Shown here: in pieces, positions 39,136-54,111 of the stretch
Position numbering within the stretch: position 1 is the first letter of the stretch
Layout: every line of letters begins with the position of its first letter
Assembly (NCBI GenBank): GCA_002633005.1
Contig: NMRA01000874.1
Coordinates: 44,205 to 108,204, forward strand
DNA: 64,000 nucleotides
Source of the DNA: Phoronis australis
Lineage: Eukaryota; Phoronida; Phoronidae
Direction of reading: 5' to 3'
Notes under the pieces: generated by a model
Seen by the model: the letters and a program-made list of their open reading frames with translations, nothing else
What the model was told of the DNA's origin: nothing
Databases searched by the model: none
Position numbers and translations under genes: made by a program

Positions 39136-40264
39136 CCTCAGTGGAGCGAAGAGATTGCATGTCTCGGGGGGGGGGGGNGGGGGGGGGGGGGGTCACTGCC
39201 AAGGCAGGAGGCGAATAGAGTTGAGCAACGTGTGGAGTATACATGTAGACGATCGACAGTGATTTTACTCAGTCTTTCAACTCGGATACTGAAAGTTCTA
39301 AAGTTTAATAGAGCCTATGAGAGACATACTTGTCGTCGCCGTTTGTCTAGCTAATTCGGTATAGAAGTCTCATTTTTCAGAGTTTTTTTTTTAAATTTGC
39401 GGAGGTTTGACAACCTTCCTTACATGGAGGGAATTTCTTAAAATATTCGACTCCTCCCGTTTACACGAGGATGGCTGGTAACTGGGAATTCACAAATACA
39501 CCGATCTCACGTTTACTGTACACGTGCCTTACGTGTCCAGCATTTTTAAGATGGGTTAATCAGTAACAAAATTCAATAATAGAACTTCAAGTAAACACCT
39601 GCATACTATTCACAGAACTTAAGTTTAGTAGGTATGCAGCCGACATGCGCACAGGCACTAAATTACAGAGCGATTGCAAACACTAAATAACAAAAAATTG
39701 TGATAAGCTTTTAATTATCCGAAACCGTGGCAGTAGGCGTGTTGTGGTCCAGGAAGTCATTTTAAACATTCGTTTCGTCGTTCTCCGGATTTGTATCGAA
39801 AAAACAGTATGACTGATGACCCTCGGAGTGACCTTGAGGAAATACGCAACACATGTCTCGTTTTCTATGAATTAAAGCTGTTGAAACTTGAAAAAAAATT
39901 AAAGTCTGTTTAAGTCGTTTGCTAAGGAGAAATGCTTTTGCGGTATACCTGTCCTTATGAGTGGTAAAGCAATCAATGCGTATTACGTGCATTCTTGGGT
40001 TAAATGTGTACATTTGGAATGCATGTGTTAAATAACCTACTCGGAAAGCATAACCTTTGTGATTCCCCACACATTTTTGCGTTCATATAATTTTCGACCT
40101 CGTTTCATGCGGAAATCTGTATGTTTTATGATTCTGTCTCATATTATTTCGGGTTTCGCAGACGGCTTTACCATTTTATGAAAGAAGATTTTTTTAGTTC
40201 CAGCAGCACTAATCACAAATCGAAAGAGGACTCGTTATTTCACTTTCGAAACCCATGTACCAGG

Positions 40265-40388
40265 ACCAAGGGCGGATCCAGGATTTTGAGTTGGGGGGAC
40301 CAGGGCAGAGTATTAGCTAGGATTTTGTCCGTCAGACATTCACACCCCCGAACTACCAAATGGCCCCCTCTAAATCCGCCATTGAGGA
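40265..40388. mobile_element. Small inverted-end element remnant
   Basis: AGGGCGGATCCAGGATTTT at the left is mirrored by CTAAATCCGCCATTG at the right around a G/C-run interior. GGCGGATCCAG-type ends are typical of short non-autonomous DNA transposons in invertebrates. It is about 120 bp, with no coding capacity. Confidence 0.45.
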
Positions 40389-43300
40389 CCCATTCGATTT
40401 GAAAGTAGTGTTTTCGACCATTAGTAATCGGATGACACTAGTCATAGACCACTAACAGTCTAATGATTCAACTTGTCTATTGATTTTTGTTCGCCCCGCG
40501 TTTTTGCTTTCAATTAGTCATGCTAACTATTTCAAATAAAGAAAATATTCTAGCACGTGTTTCTTTTGACTACGGACGCCCATAGCCAGACTACGTAAGA
40601 AAGCGTGGGTAACTGATTCTTGTGGTAAAAGGCTCCCTTTAAAAATGCTTCACACAACCTCTGTGACAGAACGTCCAATTATACGTACATGTGTAAACTG
40701 TGGTTAAACAATTTGTTTTATTGCCATAAATTTTTATTTCAAAAATTGTATAATATAATTAGGGAACATAAGACGTACTTCGTATTTAACGACAAGTTCA
40801 TCGATCTTTTGATACGTGGTTGCTATTTTTACACACTTTAAACTTCTTTTGCTTTGAATTAGCAGAAAATTTCGTACCAGGATAAGAATAATCAATTACC
40901 TCTAAACGTACTAAGATAATCAATACTTAGAAATAAAATCGTTGCTATTATAGTGACTGCAACAAATTTAAATATTGAGTGCGGCATGAAATGAAGTGTT
41001 TAAAGGGGATACGCAAGACCTGCAGTTGGAAAAGGATGGGCACGGCCATGCAAACAGTCGTGTGTTTTTACTAGGCCATCAGAAGTCATCATTCCATTGT
41101 GTGTCCAATATTTTGTCATCGTCTGCGTGATCGCTGTTACATAAACGGGTGTATGCGTTCCGTCTACTTCGCAAGAAAATGTATTGTGGCACGTCGCAAT
41201 GGGTTGAAAGGGTTGTCGAGAAATAACAAATTCTAATGGAACAGAAACAGACGAACCCCCAAACAGTCACCTCTCATATTTGGTGACTTTATTTACGGGT
41301 GTTTTGTAGATAAATTCACCATCAAAGGGAAAGCATATTCTCATTAAAACCGTTTTCACAACATTGCAGACATGCTTAACCACAAACATAGACACATGTG
41401 GAATGATTTAAATATAGATAGTAAATGGTTTCACAACTGAAGTGTGACGAACAACCTGTGATGACCGTGTCATGACTCGTACATACGTGATGACAGTGTC
41501 GTCATGGTAACATAAAACAATGGAATGGCACTACATTACCTCAGCTTTAAAAATTGGAAAAATATTCGTAAATAACAAAAATTTCGAATACTACGAGTGT
41601 CACTCCGTTCTATTTTAAGTTATTAGCACGCGGTCTCGGCACGCGGTTTCCATAAACAAACCAGTCAATAACTCAAGAAAAATGTTACAAGAAAAATATA
41701 GTAGAATGCGAGATCTGGTTTTAACTGAGAAGAAACCGAAATTATGCTGCACAATATGTTTTATATGGGATATCACCGTGTGAAAGTATTTTCAAATATG
41801 GGAGATCATATTGTTGCTTTGATCGATGCCATACCTCATGTATTGTTTCATTAACATGTCGTAATATGGTTCAGTGGCAAGGAACGCTCATTACATTAGT
41901 TCATGCGCATGCTCATTTCTTGGATTTGTAGTTAAACTTTGATAAAAAACTTGCCTCATTATCATTCAACTAGAAACTGAATGGGTACATTCTAATCAGA
42001 ACGCGATGATCTCTACCAGGTGAGAGACTGGTCTCCGCAGGTGGCGTGAAGGCGTGCAACGTACAGTGCCACAAACATTTTACGCGATGATCAGTGCCAC
42101 CTATCACCAACTGCGGACGAAATAACAACAACAATTATGTTATATACCAATAACAAAAACAGCGGCACCTGCCAACGTGTACCCTTGTCGTATAACACGT
42201 ATACCGTCGTAAAGTCAACATTTCACATGAAGATGTCCTTATTTATATGTATCTGGCGTTTCTATTACACTGAAACTGAGTCTAAATTGTTCCAGGGACA
42301 AGTTGTTCCAGTTGTTACCGCGGACGCACTTTGACACGTCTGCTCCGGCAGATGTTAAGTTCCTCGTTGAGACACAGGTCAGAGTGCAGACGGAATGCGG
42401 ACAAAACATGAGAAAATCGAAAACAACTTTCGCCCCCTAGTGCCTGTGCGACGTGAATGGTAAATACTAATTTAATTCAAAAATACACTGGGGGATTCAT
42501 CTCTAAATAAAACGAACTGTAGGTACCGATAGGTCACACAAGGCACCCTTTTACTGAAGAGCTTTTCATTTGCCTGTCACGGTTTCATGGCTTAGTTCAC
42601 TTTCTCATTTATCTCCCCACCTCCATCTATCCTTCCTACTTCTGTCTGTTACTATACCCACGCTGTCTTCATGTACGCATTATGGACGCTGCATATCAAA
42701 CAGAGGCTTGAAATTTATCAGAGCAAGAGCTCTGGCAAAACAGAAACACGCGATAACGCAATATTCTTGTACTGTCCTAAATGTTGGCGTAGGCGCGTGC
42801 GTTTAGGTGCATCATAAGGAACGCATTTGCATTCTTGGTCATTACCCGCCGATTTGCACGAAATTAAACATCTACCTTATTAGTTGACGCATTTCTATAC
42901 AACTTGCGTGAATTGTGAGTTTTGCATGCAAATGTCTGGTTGCTATATTGAACCGTTAGATGACGTTCAGTTGTGTGTTGCAACTGTGATTCAGAAACGA
43001 AGTACATAAATTGAAAACGCCATTACTTATTGCTTTTGAGAAATAGTGCCAAATAGGAGACTATCAGTACCAAAGAAATCATTCTTGCTTCCATATTTCA
43101 AAAAATATTCAAATATGAGAAATAGCGTTCGGTCAAAATGGCTTGGAGCAACCTGTAAATAGCGATCTAATACACCACAAACAATATTTGCACGAACCCA
43201 GACATCGAAGGAAAAGCTTCATATTCGGCTATTGGATCGTCAGCCACAATACCATGTCAGTCTCATGTTGAAACCAAGATGGTTCGAGTACTTCAACTTG

Positions 43301-43999
43301 GACATACACTACGCACAATCACCTGAACGTTACCCGTGAACCGTCGGTGCAGATGAAAATAGCTTGACTGTTCAGACCCCTACTAATTTAGCATGTTTGT
43401 AACAAAAAATGTAACGGAGGTTATTTATGGGTCTTGCGTGTGTAAACTTGACAGTAAACAAATTTTAAGTTTTTGCGTCGAAAGAGTTCACTGTGTGGCT
43501 AACCAAGGTTTATAGCAATCTCAACTTGATTATGCAACTACACAGCTATTGAGATAATTAAGGTCATATTCACGTTAACAAAATGTCACTCCTAAGAATG
43601 TGCAAAATATTGACAACAGTCTCGCTTACTCCGAGACTTCAGTGAGCGAATTCCAACGGCGCTCAAAAACTATGTTGAAACGAATGACACACCGCGTGAG
43701 TATGACAGTTCAAGGGACCGTCTCATAAAAAATTGTCGAGTTTGTAAATCTGTGTGTCCGGCGTCTGCAACAGTTGTCCAATGAACAGCTTTCTCGCTAC
43801 GGATACCCTCATCGTCCATGTTTATAGTTAGTAAGCACGTGACTGTTTTCTCTCAAAAAGGTTTTCATTTAGACAACTTATTGTCCTGTGTTCCCAACAT
43901 AATTTAAAATTGACTTTTAGGCTCGGAAGGTATTTTTATAAGTCTGGTCTAAAAATTATACCCAGCCTAGAAATCGCAGTCTTATTTTGACTAAGGGAC

Positions 44000-44110
44000 A
44001 AGAGAAGACCACTTTCATAATGCTAAGTGGTCCAAATCAAAAATTTTTGTCAGAAAGCACGGGTTCAATACCGCGTTCAACTAACCCATGAGAGAGAAAT
44101 TCTCCAGTTT
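44000..44110 (+). repeat. Dispersed repeat family C, copy 3
   Basis: CTAAGTGGTCCAAATCAAAA, TTTTTGTCAGAAAGCACGGG and TTCAATACCGC match copy 2 in order. Confidence 0.55.
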
Positions 44111-44890
44111 GTCACATCGAGCATACAGTACTCTTGTTGCTTAAGGAATGCTGAGCGGAAATTGTTCAAGTTTTCGGTTTTTGGCCCAGTTCCTCTGATT
44201 CCTGGTTCACTCAGGATAATTGCCGACAAAAATGTGTTTTATTGTCTCTTAATGTAGTCCAACATCCTTGACGGTTGCAAATATAAACAAACTGAGGCAG
44301 GGTAACGACCAGGGTGCACGCGCTCACCCTCTTGTGTTGAATTATAACAACGGCCATTAGCCGCGGTTAATCGGTTGTTTGTAGCTTTTAAAAAAGTTTC
44401 CGAACATGTTCAGTGACATGTAGTGTTTTTTTGAAATTTCCAGGGCACAGCCCAAAGCAATGAATCAAATTGTCAACGTTAGGACAAAAATAGGCTATTG
44501 CATCCGTTTGTATACATCTTTAAGTTAAATAAAATGTCGACCTGTTTTTTGTAACCACTGAACCAAGATAAGACAGGGCGTTCATGCATTTATCGTATTA
44601 AGTACTTTTTGACTGTTATAAAAAATTGAAAATTTCTCACGAAATCTCATGTAATATCGCAGTCCTAAAAGGCGTAATAAAAACTTTATTTGTTTAGTTT
44701 AAAACAACCCAGCATGAATTAAAGTACACGAAATCACGATGACAATGGACATTATCTATTTTGGTGGCATTTGCGGTAACTCTTTTTCTACAACAGTTTT
44801 GTGCACAGTACACCTAATTTCACCTTTTTACACAGACCATTTCATCACTTGTACACAGGCGCGCACGTAAGTAAACACACACTTGCCCAT

Positions 44891-45498
44891 CCACATTAAA
44901 CATGCATAGTCTCAGTCATTAAATTGTGAATATGCAAATGAAGTACTAACTTACAAACAAGCCCGTGTCCCCCAGTGTGCCGGAAACCATTCGAGAACCA
45001 GTTACCATTACAATCACGCGAAAGTCTCATTTTGCGAGACCAACTTTATGTAAATGAGTATGGTAATATTTAATCATGGCGGACACCTGATGCAGGCCAT
45101 TGACAATTGAGGTCTGCCTACTCGGCCGACACTCCTCGGTGACCACAACTAAAGCATTCTTTCTGCAATTTCATTTTGCAGTCACCTTGGACAATATTTA
45201 ATATCATGCCATTTTGTGTCTCTCAGGTAGTGAAAATTCTGAGGACGACACGGCCAATCCCTGGGAACCCTCCACAGCATTATCGTAACCCGGAAACAAA
45301 GCCCAGATCTTATTATTCGTTTATTTCACTATCAAATAACGGTTGCGTAATATTTGGAATTACTTGGACTTTTTATGTTCACACTTGTTTTGTTTTCTTT
45401 AAGGCCACAATTTATTTACAATTTTTTCTTTACCTGATTATACTTGTACACGCAGTTCTCCAGGAAGTCACTAAGCGGCGCTTGCTGCAAATTTGAAT
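44891..45498 (-). repeat. Dispersed repeat family A, copy B (inverted)
   Basis: Reverse-complemented, this block follows 12620-13034: GCAAGCGCCGCTTAGTGACT, TCCTGGAGAAC, GTACAAGTATAATCAG, GTAACTGGTTCTCGA, TTCACAATTTAATG and GACTATGCATG. It holds about 180 extra bases in the middle and is the longer representative of the family. Confidence 0.7.
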
Positions 45499-48400
45499 AT
45501 TCACGGTTTTAAAAGACAGAACATCTTTGTGTTTTGAATCACAGGCGTCATTAGCGTCTTTCGATTATAAAACCACTGGCTGTTACCCGTGCGTTCGCAC
45601 GGTAGTATGGTAAAAGCCGAGCGCAAATAGCTACATTGTACACCTTCAAGTGAACATTAGTGTCCATCGCAAGAAACCGGAATATTTCTTGAAGAGACCG
45701 TTTTATTTCAAAGCTTCATGCAGAACTTCTGTCAGATTTATAAGCAGGGAGTGCGGTTGCGGGAGTCTTTCGGCACCAGGCAGTACAAATTTCTTTCCAG
45801 AAAATTTGACCTTGCCGTAACATCATGTGCGGTGATCTGCTATTCTTTAAAGTGAAAACTACGGAAGCGTTTAAATTAAAATACTCTTATATTCAAATTA
45901 AGGATATAGTATTTACAAAAATCAGAAAATAAATGTACATACTCCGGTAGAAAGCCAGCTAGCTCTATAAATTAAGACTATAGTCAACTGACAGCTAGGT
46001 AGCTGTGTGTTGAGCTCTGTCAAAGACACCGAAATTTGACACAACCCGGATAGCTCAGCTCGTCCTACTAAAAAGTTCGCGACTGATCTTTCGGGAGATG
46101 ACAGCTTCGTAGCAGCAAAATTTGTTCTGAAATAGGGTTTGCAGTGGTATTTAATTAAGATACTTAAAACTTGAAACGAAATGAAACTAGTTCCGATTGT
46201 TATGACATGCACGTAACCTCGCGGAAGAGAAGAGCAGTTGATTGAAGAATCGGGGAAATTGGCCAATATGTGACGCAATATTTCATGGCGCCGAAAGCCG
46301 ACCCAAAAGAGTGCATCACAATTTTAGTAGCAGACTAATGGTACAACGCCAATTTTTCCAACACCAGGAAATAATTTAGTTTACTCAACGAAGGGTGTAT
46401 CTTTCAATGACATCGTTAATTTTGGAAGTGACAGGCCCGATGAATTTTATACGCGACGGAAGCCGGAGGGAGTGAAATTAAGCCCACGGACTGACGTCAC
46501 CCAGATCGTTTTGCCGACGGACCGATGTCACCAAGGCCAGTACGAAACTGGTCATCCTCCCTCTGCGTTTACAAAAAAAAAAAAAACGGCCCGAGAGACA
46601 AAAATAAAACACCTCGAATCTAAATAGGGGGCCGGTGCACTACCTGGGACCCGAACGGGCGCAACGAAGGTCTGTAGTTGAGCGTGAGAGACGGAGTTTA
46701 TGTGAACTATGCGTTTTATATAATAGATTCTGTCCAATAGGCCAATTTCAACACGTTTCATTCCGACTGTGACTCAAGCGAAAGTTGGCTAGCATTGACC
46801 CACCTCTGCGTTACAATGACAAAATTTGTATAATTTCAGTTCCACAACAAAACGAGAAGTAAGGTAAGTATTTACTTCAGACTTTAAAACTTGCGCGCCC
46901 TCATTAGATGGTACAATCGAGAGGCGTATTTTTAACCACATCTTAAAATGAAGATAATAAGACAAAGTGATTAAAGCGATTACTATTCACCGCATACCCA
47001 ATTAACACGTGCAGAAGTTTCTGCGACGATTTACGTTCTCAATAGGTATTTTTTAATTAGACCGAGGTTCGCCTCAACTCCGTCGCGGTTTGACTTGTGA
47101 CGAGTTCTTATAAACCGAAACATAAACTGTGGTACTTTCGGAAAAGGTCTGTAAACAATACAACAGGATTATAACTGAGTGGTAAACTTTATGTCACATG
47201 ACCTGTCATGGCTCAACTTGAATACTGCACATAGCCTGGTCTTCTGAACGAGAGACGAAATTTAAAACTCCGCGCATGATTAATGTGGTCGGAGCAGAAC
47301 ACTTGGTAACCACACATACGCGGTATAATGACCAAATATCTTGCGAGGGAATAAACGTGATCAAACGTATAGACCACAATGAGCCGTCTGATGTGGCTAA
47401 TACAGAACTTTGAACAGAGTTGTTGAATTTTGTCTGCCACATATTGGTTGTCACATTTACAGGACAGGGGCCCGTTTCAAGAAACCTGCTTAGGTTCAGT
47501 TTTTACTTAATTCGTCTCAACTTCCAAACTTTGAAACTTCCACATCCAGTAAGACAGTCAAAATTAAGAAAAAAATAACTCAAAAACTTATGTCAAGTCT
47601 TTAAACTGTTTTGGAACAAATCTAAGTTTTATCTTAAAATTGAATGGAATTTAAGATTTGTCTTAGCTAAGTCACTTTCCTTGGAATGTCGAAGTCCCTA
47701 GCCAAAGCGATCGCCACGTGAAACTGCGCCAATATTCGAATCTGTGGGCGCATACATGCGAAACACTTGAGCGTACAGGCAGATCTTAAAGGGGAAGGTA
47801 ATGAGCTATCTCCTACATTAAAAACTGACACGATATCAACTTTAAGGTTCAATCGTTCATGCAAAGAATTGTACGATGACATTTGGCTTACCTCAAAATC
47901 CAACTGCTGCCTGGTGTTTTGGTAATTGGCCCAATTATGTTGCACACTTAGCAGAATTAATTAGGTACTATTATTGCAACACTGAGTAAACGTTTTAGGT
48001 GATAAAAGTCACATTTGTTGACCAACTTTCAAAAACCTAATCACGTGTACTTTTCACGAACTATCCGGTACAAACTTTCAAAACGAAAACTTGAAAATAC
48101 TATTGTCGCCTCTGATGTGTTTATGATGGTCTCATTATCTAGAAAACGACAACATCAGTAGCCTGGGGGTGATTTAGTTAACCACAACAGCATGTTGTCT
48201 TTGATCTGAACCGGCAAATTCTGTGGTGCACGAGTTACCCAGTCTGGACTAGTTTGGATGTCAACGTAGGAAAATCAAAAAACGAAACCAGACATCCAAA
48301 AGTTTTTGAGTAGCGCTCACGATGAACGGTCGATCGCGGGACGAGAACAAAAATTCATTCCGACTGGCTGCCGCAAGCATTGTACCGATAATGCAATAGA

Positions 48401-51190
48401 TGTAGAAAGGTATACAACACTCAACTTATCAAGATCTTGGCAATGTCTTGCTAATTTCCTCGAATTTAAGGTGAGAACTTATTCGATGAGGATCTCGGAA
48501 TTTTTCCGGATACTGTAATCAAAGCACCAGTAAATTAAGTGGGGAATTCGCAATGAGAAGTATGCGAACTATACGACTGAATAGCTCAACATCACCCAAA
48601 CCAGGTGTTTTAAACTTCAAGCCTAAATTAGCGCTCCATGCATAATCCAGCGCTTAACATGGCCATGAAAATGTCAGTTATTTGGCTCCCTTTGTACTAA
48701 CTCGCAAAAGTCGCGGTTGTTTGTAGAGACACCTGTGAGCACAAATGGTACTGACAGGTGCAGTAAGCCAACCATCTGTGTACTTGCGGTATTTCAAGTG
48801 TGCGAGATTCAAGTGTTTGCACTAATGGATATTCCACAAGTTTTAGCTCAAATGGTGACTATTACAGGGTGCAGGGTTGGTGAGACTATTATGCAACTTT
48901 GTGTCACACTAAAATGATTATTATGATCAAAATTAGACAGCTCGATCGATGACGTCCTGGGGCATCTCTGTAGCAGGTGCAAACCGGAGCAGGAAGTAAC
49001 TTTCCGACATATTCTTTACGAAAAGGTGCCTTTTACAAATCACTGTCTGCAAAAGGATCACTCTGAGATTTGCCCAAAAGTGGCGTAATGGTAGCAGAGC
49101 AAACCTCGCCAGAGAGATGCTCAATTATGGAAGTTCCTCTTACGAGGGGCTCACTATTTTGTGCCCAGTATGTAAAAGGACGGTATCATGAGTTTTTTAC
49201 AGTGATTTTCGTCAAAATTAATCGATTATCTACCACCCCGATGCTTTTGTGTCCAGACACATCCAGGTTGGCCCTCAGTAGCCCCATTTCTGTTGTTCAG
49301 GTTTACCGCGGTTGCATTTGATTGACCAGAGAACGCTACTGGCGGCCCTTACAACCACATAATTCACACTAGGTGGAGTGATAGTAGAATTAACCGTAAA
49401 TTGCTTGTGGGATGATTGTTTGTGATGGATCCTAGTGCAAGCCTCAGTAATAACTTGAAGGCTTGGTCCCATGGTCAATATGATTGTGGGAAATGCCATT
49501 TAAGATTACTTAGAAGTCAAAATCGTAAATATACTAAACGTGTACTTTTCTGCATTGGTTTGAAGTGATGTCGGGTTTACCCGTTGGAGGCTCGGGTCAG
49601 TTTCTCAGTTAAAAGGATTGTTACAGCTGGTATCATCTGTGTTGATACGGTTTGCTAGCTTGTGTATAGATGTCGTTATAGTTGTCGATTACCACATAGC
49701 TGCTTAAGACCAATTTTACAACATGTCTTAATTGTTAATTTACTCGTTTAAGAGACCGTGCTCAACAGTCTGCACCCATTTGGAAACACATCTTACGAAA
49801 CAACCGACTTCTAAGAGTTCTTCGAAAACCGAATAAACACACGTTTGCCTTTTTATTCAAACATTTTTACATTAAAAAGGCAACCGTGCTCCATCCTGTA
49901 ATCGAAACGTTTCAAATTCTAGGTGTGTCAAGAACCCAGTGTGAGAAATGTAACTGTCGTAAAGAGAATAAATTGGGAGTTTATTAAAATTTGCAGTACT
50001 TGCACCTGATATTCTCGAAGACTACAACCAGAAATGTACCAATAATCCACAGTAAATATTTTCAAGCGTTGTTTAAGGTAAAGAAAAAGAGTAGTTTTAC
50101 TACCTCAGTTAGTGTTGAGGTGGAGTTGAAACTATAACAAGTCGTCATAGTTCTCGAAATGGAAGTAGAATTCTCCAAAGACAGAATCACTACGCTCCTA
50201 CGGGATCCTTCTCTGGTCGGATTTTGCCTGTAACTGAAATGAAATACCCTTTGCGTATGAAAAACTATCTACTATTTCATGATAGAGGGACCATTTCTTG
50301 GAGGGCCACCGATAATGGAACCAAATGTCATTTTTAAGGTACTCTTTCGGATTCCTTCTCGAAGGGGGGGGGGGGGNCACGTCTCCTGTGAGGGAATTTG
50401 GAGAAAAATCACGCCAAGGACTCAACTCTGATCTCTGGCCCCCTTAAAATAAATGCGCTCACAATAATTGACAAATAGCTATCTGACAAGGAGGCACTGA
50501 ACAGTTCTCACAGGGATTTGCCTATCAGAACACACGTCAATGGACTCTTCACCCTTTCTTCACTCTGTCAAAAACTGCATGCAAATAAAGAAAAGTTTCG
50601 AGTCATTTCACATCACAAGCCCTACAGATGAGCACAGAAACTTTGTTCTCTCTTGTATTTTTGACCCTTTCACTCCCAGTGGAAACCAAGCTAGACTAAG
50701 AAAAATAAGGACAAAAAATGCTAAATCGGCACTTTTCACCCCAAAACCACCACTTCCCTGCCGATGCTCGACTAAAGCCAACATAAGATTCCGAAAGAAA
50801 ATTTCCTACCGATTCCAAAAATGTAGTCCAAAAGTACTGTCAGCCAACTAGTTTTTTTGCAAATCAGGCTTGTTTGAGGGCTCCCTGAAATCGCGGCCAA
50901 TTTCTCAGTTACACAACTGCAACAGGGGGCCACCATCTTGAAGAAGAGTGCAGCTACAGCCAAGAAAGTGGCCTTTTTAATTTTCAGTATGTTCACAAAT
51001 ACAAACAAACCAAATTCACTAGGCCTACATACAATACATAACTAAAAAATGCCTCCAAACCTGGCCTACCCCTAGATTTTAATATTTTGGCAGTGCAAAA
51101 TGGTCGCGGCCGCAGTCTAACTGTTCAGTGCCACCCAAGATTGATTCTAACGATACATTGTCATGTGTGATCGCACCTGAATCTGAGGCC

Positions 51191-51306
51191 GCCAGCACAG
51201 TATGAGTAAAGCAAACTAGTGAGGCAAGTGACGCCAGTATGAGTGAGGCAAACTAGTGAGGCAAGTGACGCCAGTATGAGTGAGGCAAACTAGTGAGGCA
51301 AGTGAC
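51191..51306 (+). repeat. 37-bp tandem repeat, three copies
   Basis: GCCAGTATGAGTGAGGCAAA, then CTAGTGAGGCAAGTGAC, repeats three times. The first copy has a 5 bp insertion and one substitution. The unit itself contains internal GTGAGGCAA duplication. Confidence 0.9.
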
Positions 51307-53723
51307 CTCCTAAAATATTTCCAAGTGCATTTTAGAATAAAATTGAATACCACGATACCTACTAATTCTAAACAGCTACGACTTATATCAATTGTATCTT
51401 AATCGGACTGGCTGCTGCTTGCTTGAAGTCGCCATGTTGTTTTGTTTATATCAAAGGTCACATTTTTCGTAAGAGAAATGTTCTACGTCTTTGTCTTCCC
51501 ATACCAGTTTAGGAGAGGTGCTTTGCCTTGTGTGAGAATAATAGACGAAGAGACGAGAAGTTGACATCGTTTTTAAATGCTTTGTCATCAACAAGAATTT
51601 TTAAATTTTGACGAAGAAAATAGAAACAATACCTGGTGAACAGGTTGAATTCTGTTTTAGTTGCAGAGAACCACTCTAAATAATGCAATTTATTCCATTT
51701 TATCGTCGCAGGACTTTTTAAATGCAACTTTTTTCGAGAACACGGTGAGAAACTTATTCTCGTTCAACACTTAAACTGAGAGAAAAAAAGTATCATTTTG
51801 TGTTATTTCAGGTATTCTTGTTCACGTATTGAGGAAATTAATCATGGAAGATTCTCGATATCAACCATTGATGATTGCCTTCTTAGGTGGTTTGTCGTCG
51901 CTACGTATTTCAAAAGCTAGTTATATATACATGTACGACTTGTAAATGGCCGGGTGGCTAGCAAAGTGACACCTCTTTGTCTTCCGGAAAAGCATTTCTG
52001 AATAAAAGAGTTTCAAGTAATCGTCGGAGACTCCTTGACAGGATCAGGTAGGTTGTTCTACAGTTTTGGTTTACAGACACAAGCACTGGTCACACGACTC
52101 CTGACACCTGGTGGTTGTTCAGATAACAAATGGTTTTGTTCCAATTTCATATGCTCATATCGTTTTCTTAAATAAAAAATAGTAATAGCATGTTTTTCTC
52201 GTGGTGTTTGCTAAAAAGTGCAATCCGTACCCCCTTGATCCTTCCGTAAGCAAGCACGTGCTCCACATGCTGTTATTGAACCACGTAAGGTAACTCCTAA
52301 CGTTTCACATAGTGACATTTTGCTGTGGTGCAGTTGGCAGTCGGGTGTGTTGAATCAACAGGTAGATTTTAACCAACAATAGCCAAAGCAATCAAACTTA
52401 AGTCGTTGTCCCAGACTATCAAATGTATTGTCAACTAAGTGATGGTTTTATGATAGGTTATTAAAATGGGGACCGAGTAAGCAAACGAAATATATTGTAC
52501 GCACCAACTCGATCACCTTAGTCGAGCTCATTTAGCCAGTATTGATGAGTCAAGGTGTCTTCGGTAAGTAGTTGTTTTACCATTGTACTGTTCGGTGTTC
52601 CGTTGTTAATTCACATTTATCGGTTTGTGAAACGTTATGAAGATGGTAAGATTTATTAGCCTTCTAGTTCTTACACGTCGCATCACGTTACCTGGTCGGA
52701 TAGTATAACGTGTCCAAATTTTGAGAACTAGTTTTCTCCACTGAATAACAAAATCGGCAAAAACCGGAGACCGGATTCGAATTGACTGACAAGTCAACTT
52801 AGATCCAGTTCGAATTTAAAATTTGCGACTTAGTCTTACCTGATTAGTGCTGCAAACTTCGGAACACTCCTTACCCTAGAATTAATGACCTTCAATTGCT
52901 GTATCACTGCACCTGATCAACTTCTTCTCCCTAGGTTACTGTATCTCATCGTTCCGGTATAGACGAAAGAATTGGGAACCGTGATTTATTGAAAAAATGT
53001 GGCATGGTTGAGTCAAAATAATTATTTTGAAATTGTTTGGCATCATCATCTAATTCTATATTAAATGAGAAACGTTCATACTTTTAAATAATGAATGATT
53101 AGGTTTAAATGATACATTTCAGACACTTAATAATTTTCAGTTGTTAAATGATAACGAAGCAATTTGTACCCAATTTCAGGGATTGCTTCATTTGCAACTA
53201 AATGTTAACTTGAATGACGAATGATTTAATTCATCAATGAATTATTTGTTGATAATTTAGCAGAGAAATAATCATTCAAGCCAAATTGTGTGTCCTCTCC
53301 ATCTTACTGAACGTCTCATCAATTCATCACTAAAATTAAGAAGAACGTCACACTTTCTCAAGTCAAATCCTTTTATTCGTTTTTCAGTGTGTACATGCTG
53401 TGACGCCAGTGGTGTAGTGGCAAAATTAGAAGTAAGTAGGCGCTCAATCCCACCGCATCATCTTGAGCACTGAATGTAACTTACGGTGCGTAGGCGCTAT
53501 GTTCAAATGCCAAAAGTTGGTTGGCTGTGCCTACGTGCGCCTACTTGCACCTACGCCCCACTACAGCACTGTTCACTGCTCCGAAAATATCTAAAATTTC
53601 AGACTCAGGAGCAATTTTTATACTTTTACATGCAAAAATAAATGATTCTTCGGTTAATAGATGCACCTATAATGAAAAGAACGCCCGGGTACTGAAACAC
53701 TTTGTTTGGATTTAATGTACAGT

Positions 53724-53778
53724 AGACAATGACCACCGTCTAGCTGGCTAGTACAACTAGAGACGGTGGTCACTGTCT
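53724..53778. mobile_element. ~50 bp hairpin mini-element flanked by TA
   Basis: TAGACAATGACCACCGTCT and AGACGGTGGTCACTGTCTA are inverted copies with one mismatch, flanked by TA on both sides. The end sequence resembles the ends of the larger element at 60385-61337 (TAGGCAATGACCATCGCCT), 16 of 19 positions. It looks like a minimal, ends-only relative. Confidence 0.6.
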
Positions 53779-54111
53779 AAATTCATTTTCAATGTGCATG
53801 CAAAATTGCCCGCATGTCTTAACACGGAAAATGAGTATACATTTGCATTTTTAAAACTGAGAATATAAAGTAGAAATACTAATGAATTATCAACCACGAT
53901 ACATTCATCAAATCCACGTCAAGATCGCATCGCAGCATGACTGAAATGTTTAGGGACGCTGCGCCTCAGTCTCACCCAAGGAACCTCGCCGAGTTGAATC
54001 TGAATGTAGTTAGTATGGCACCCTGTCCGTGCCAGTCTTCACGAAGTCAGGGAGTCCCATTCATCAGTCTTTTCAAATGTAAAACCGTCGTTGGTCGCCT
54101 CAGCCCTGACC

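Larger units (their letters stand above)
38846..53720. other. Gene-poor stretch with repeat fragments, no gene recognised
   Basis: No frame shows a recognisable family. Contents: family C copies (~38995-39135, ~44000-44110), a poly-G run with N (39169-39192), a small inverted-end element (~40265-40388), family A copy B (44891-45498), a GGGCCCGTTTCAAGAAAC transposon-end-like segment near 47467, a poly-G with N (50367-50377) and a 37 bp tandem repeat (51191-51306). Confidence 0.5.
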
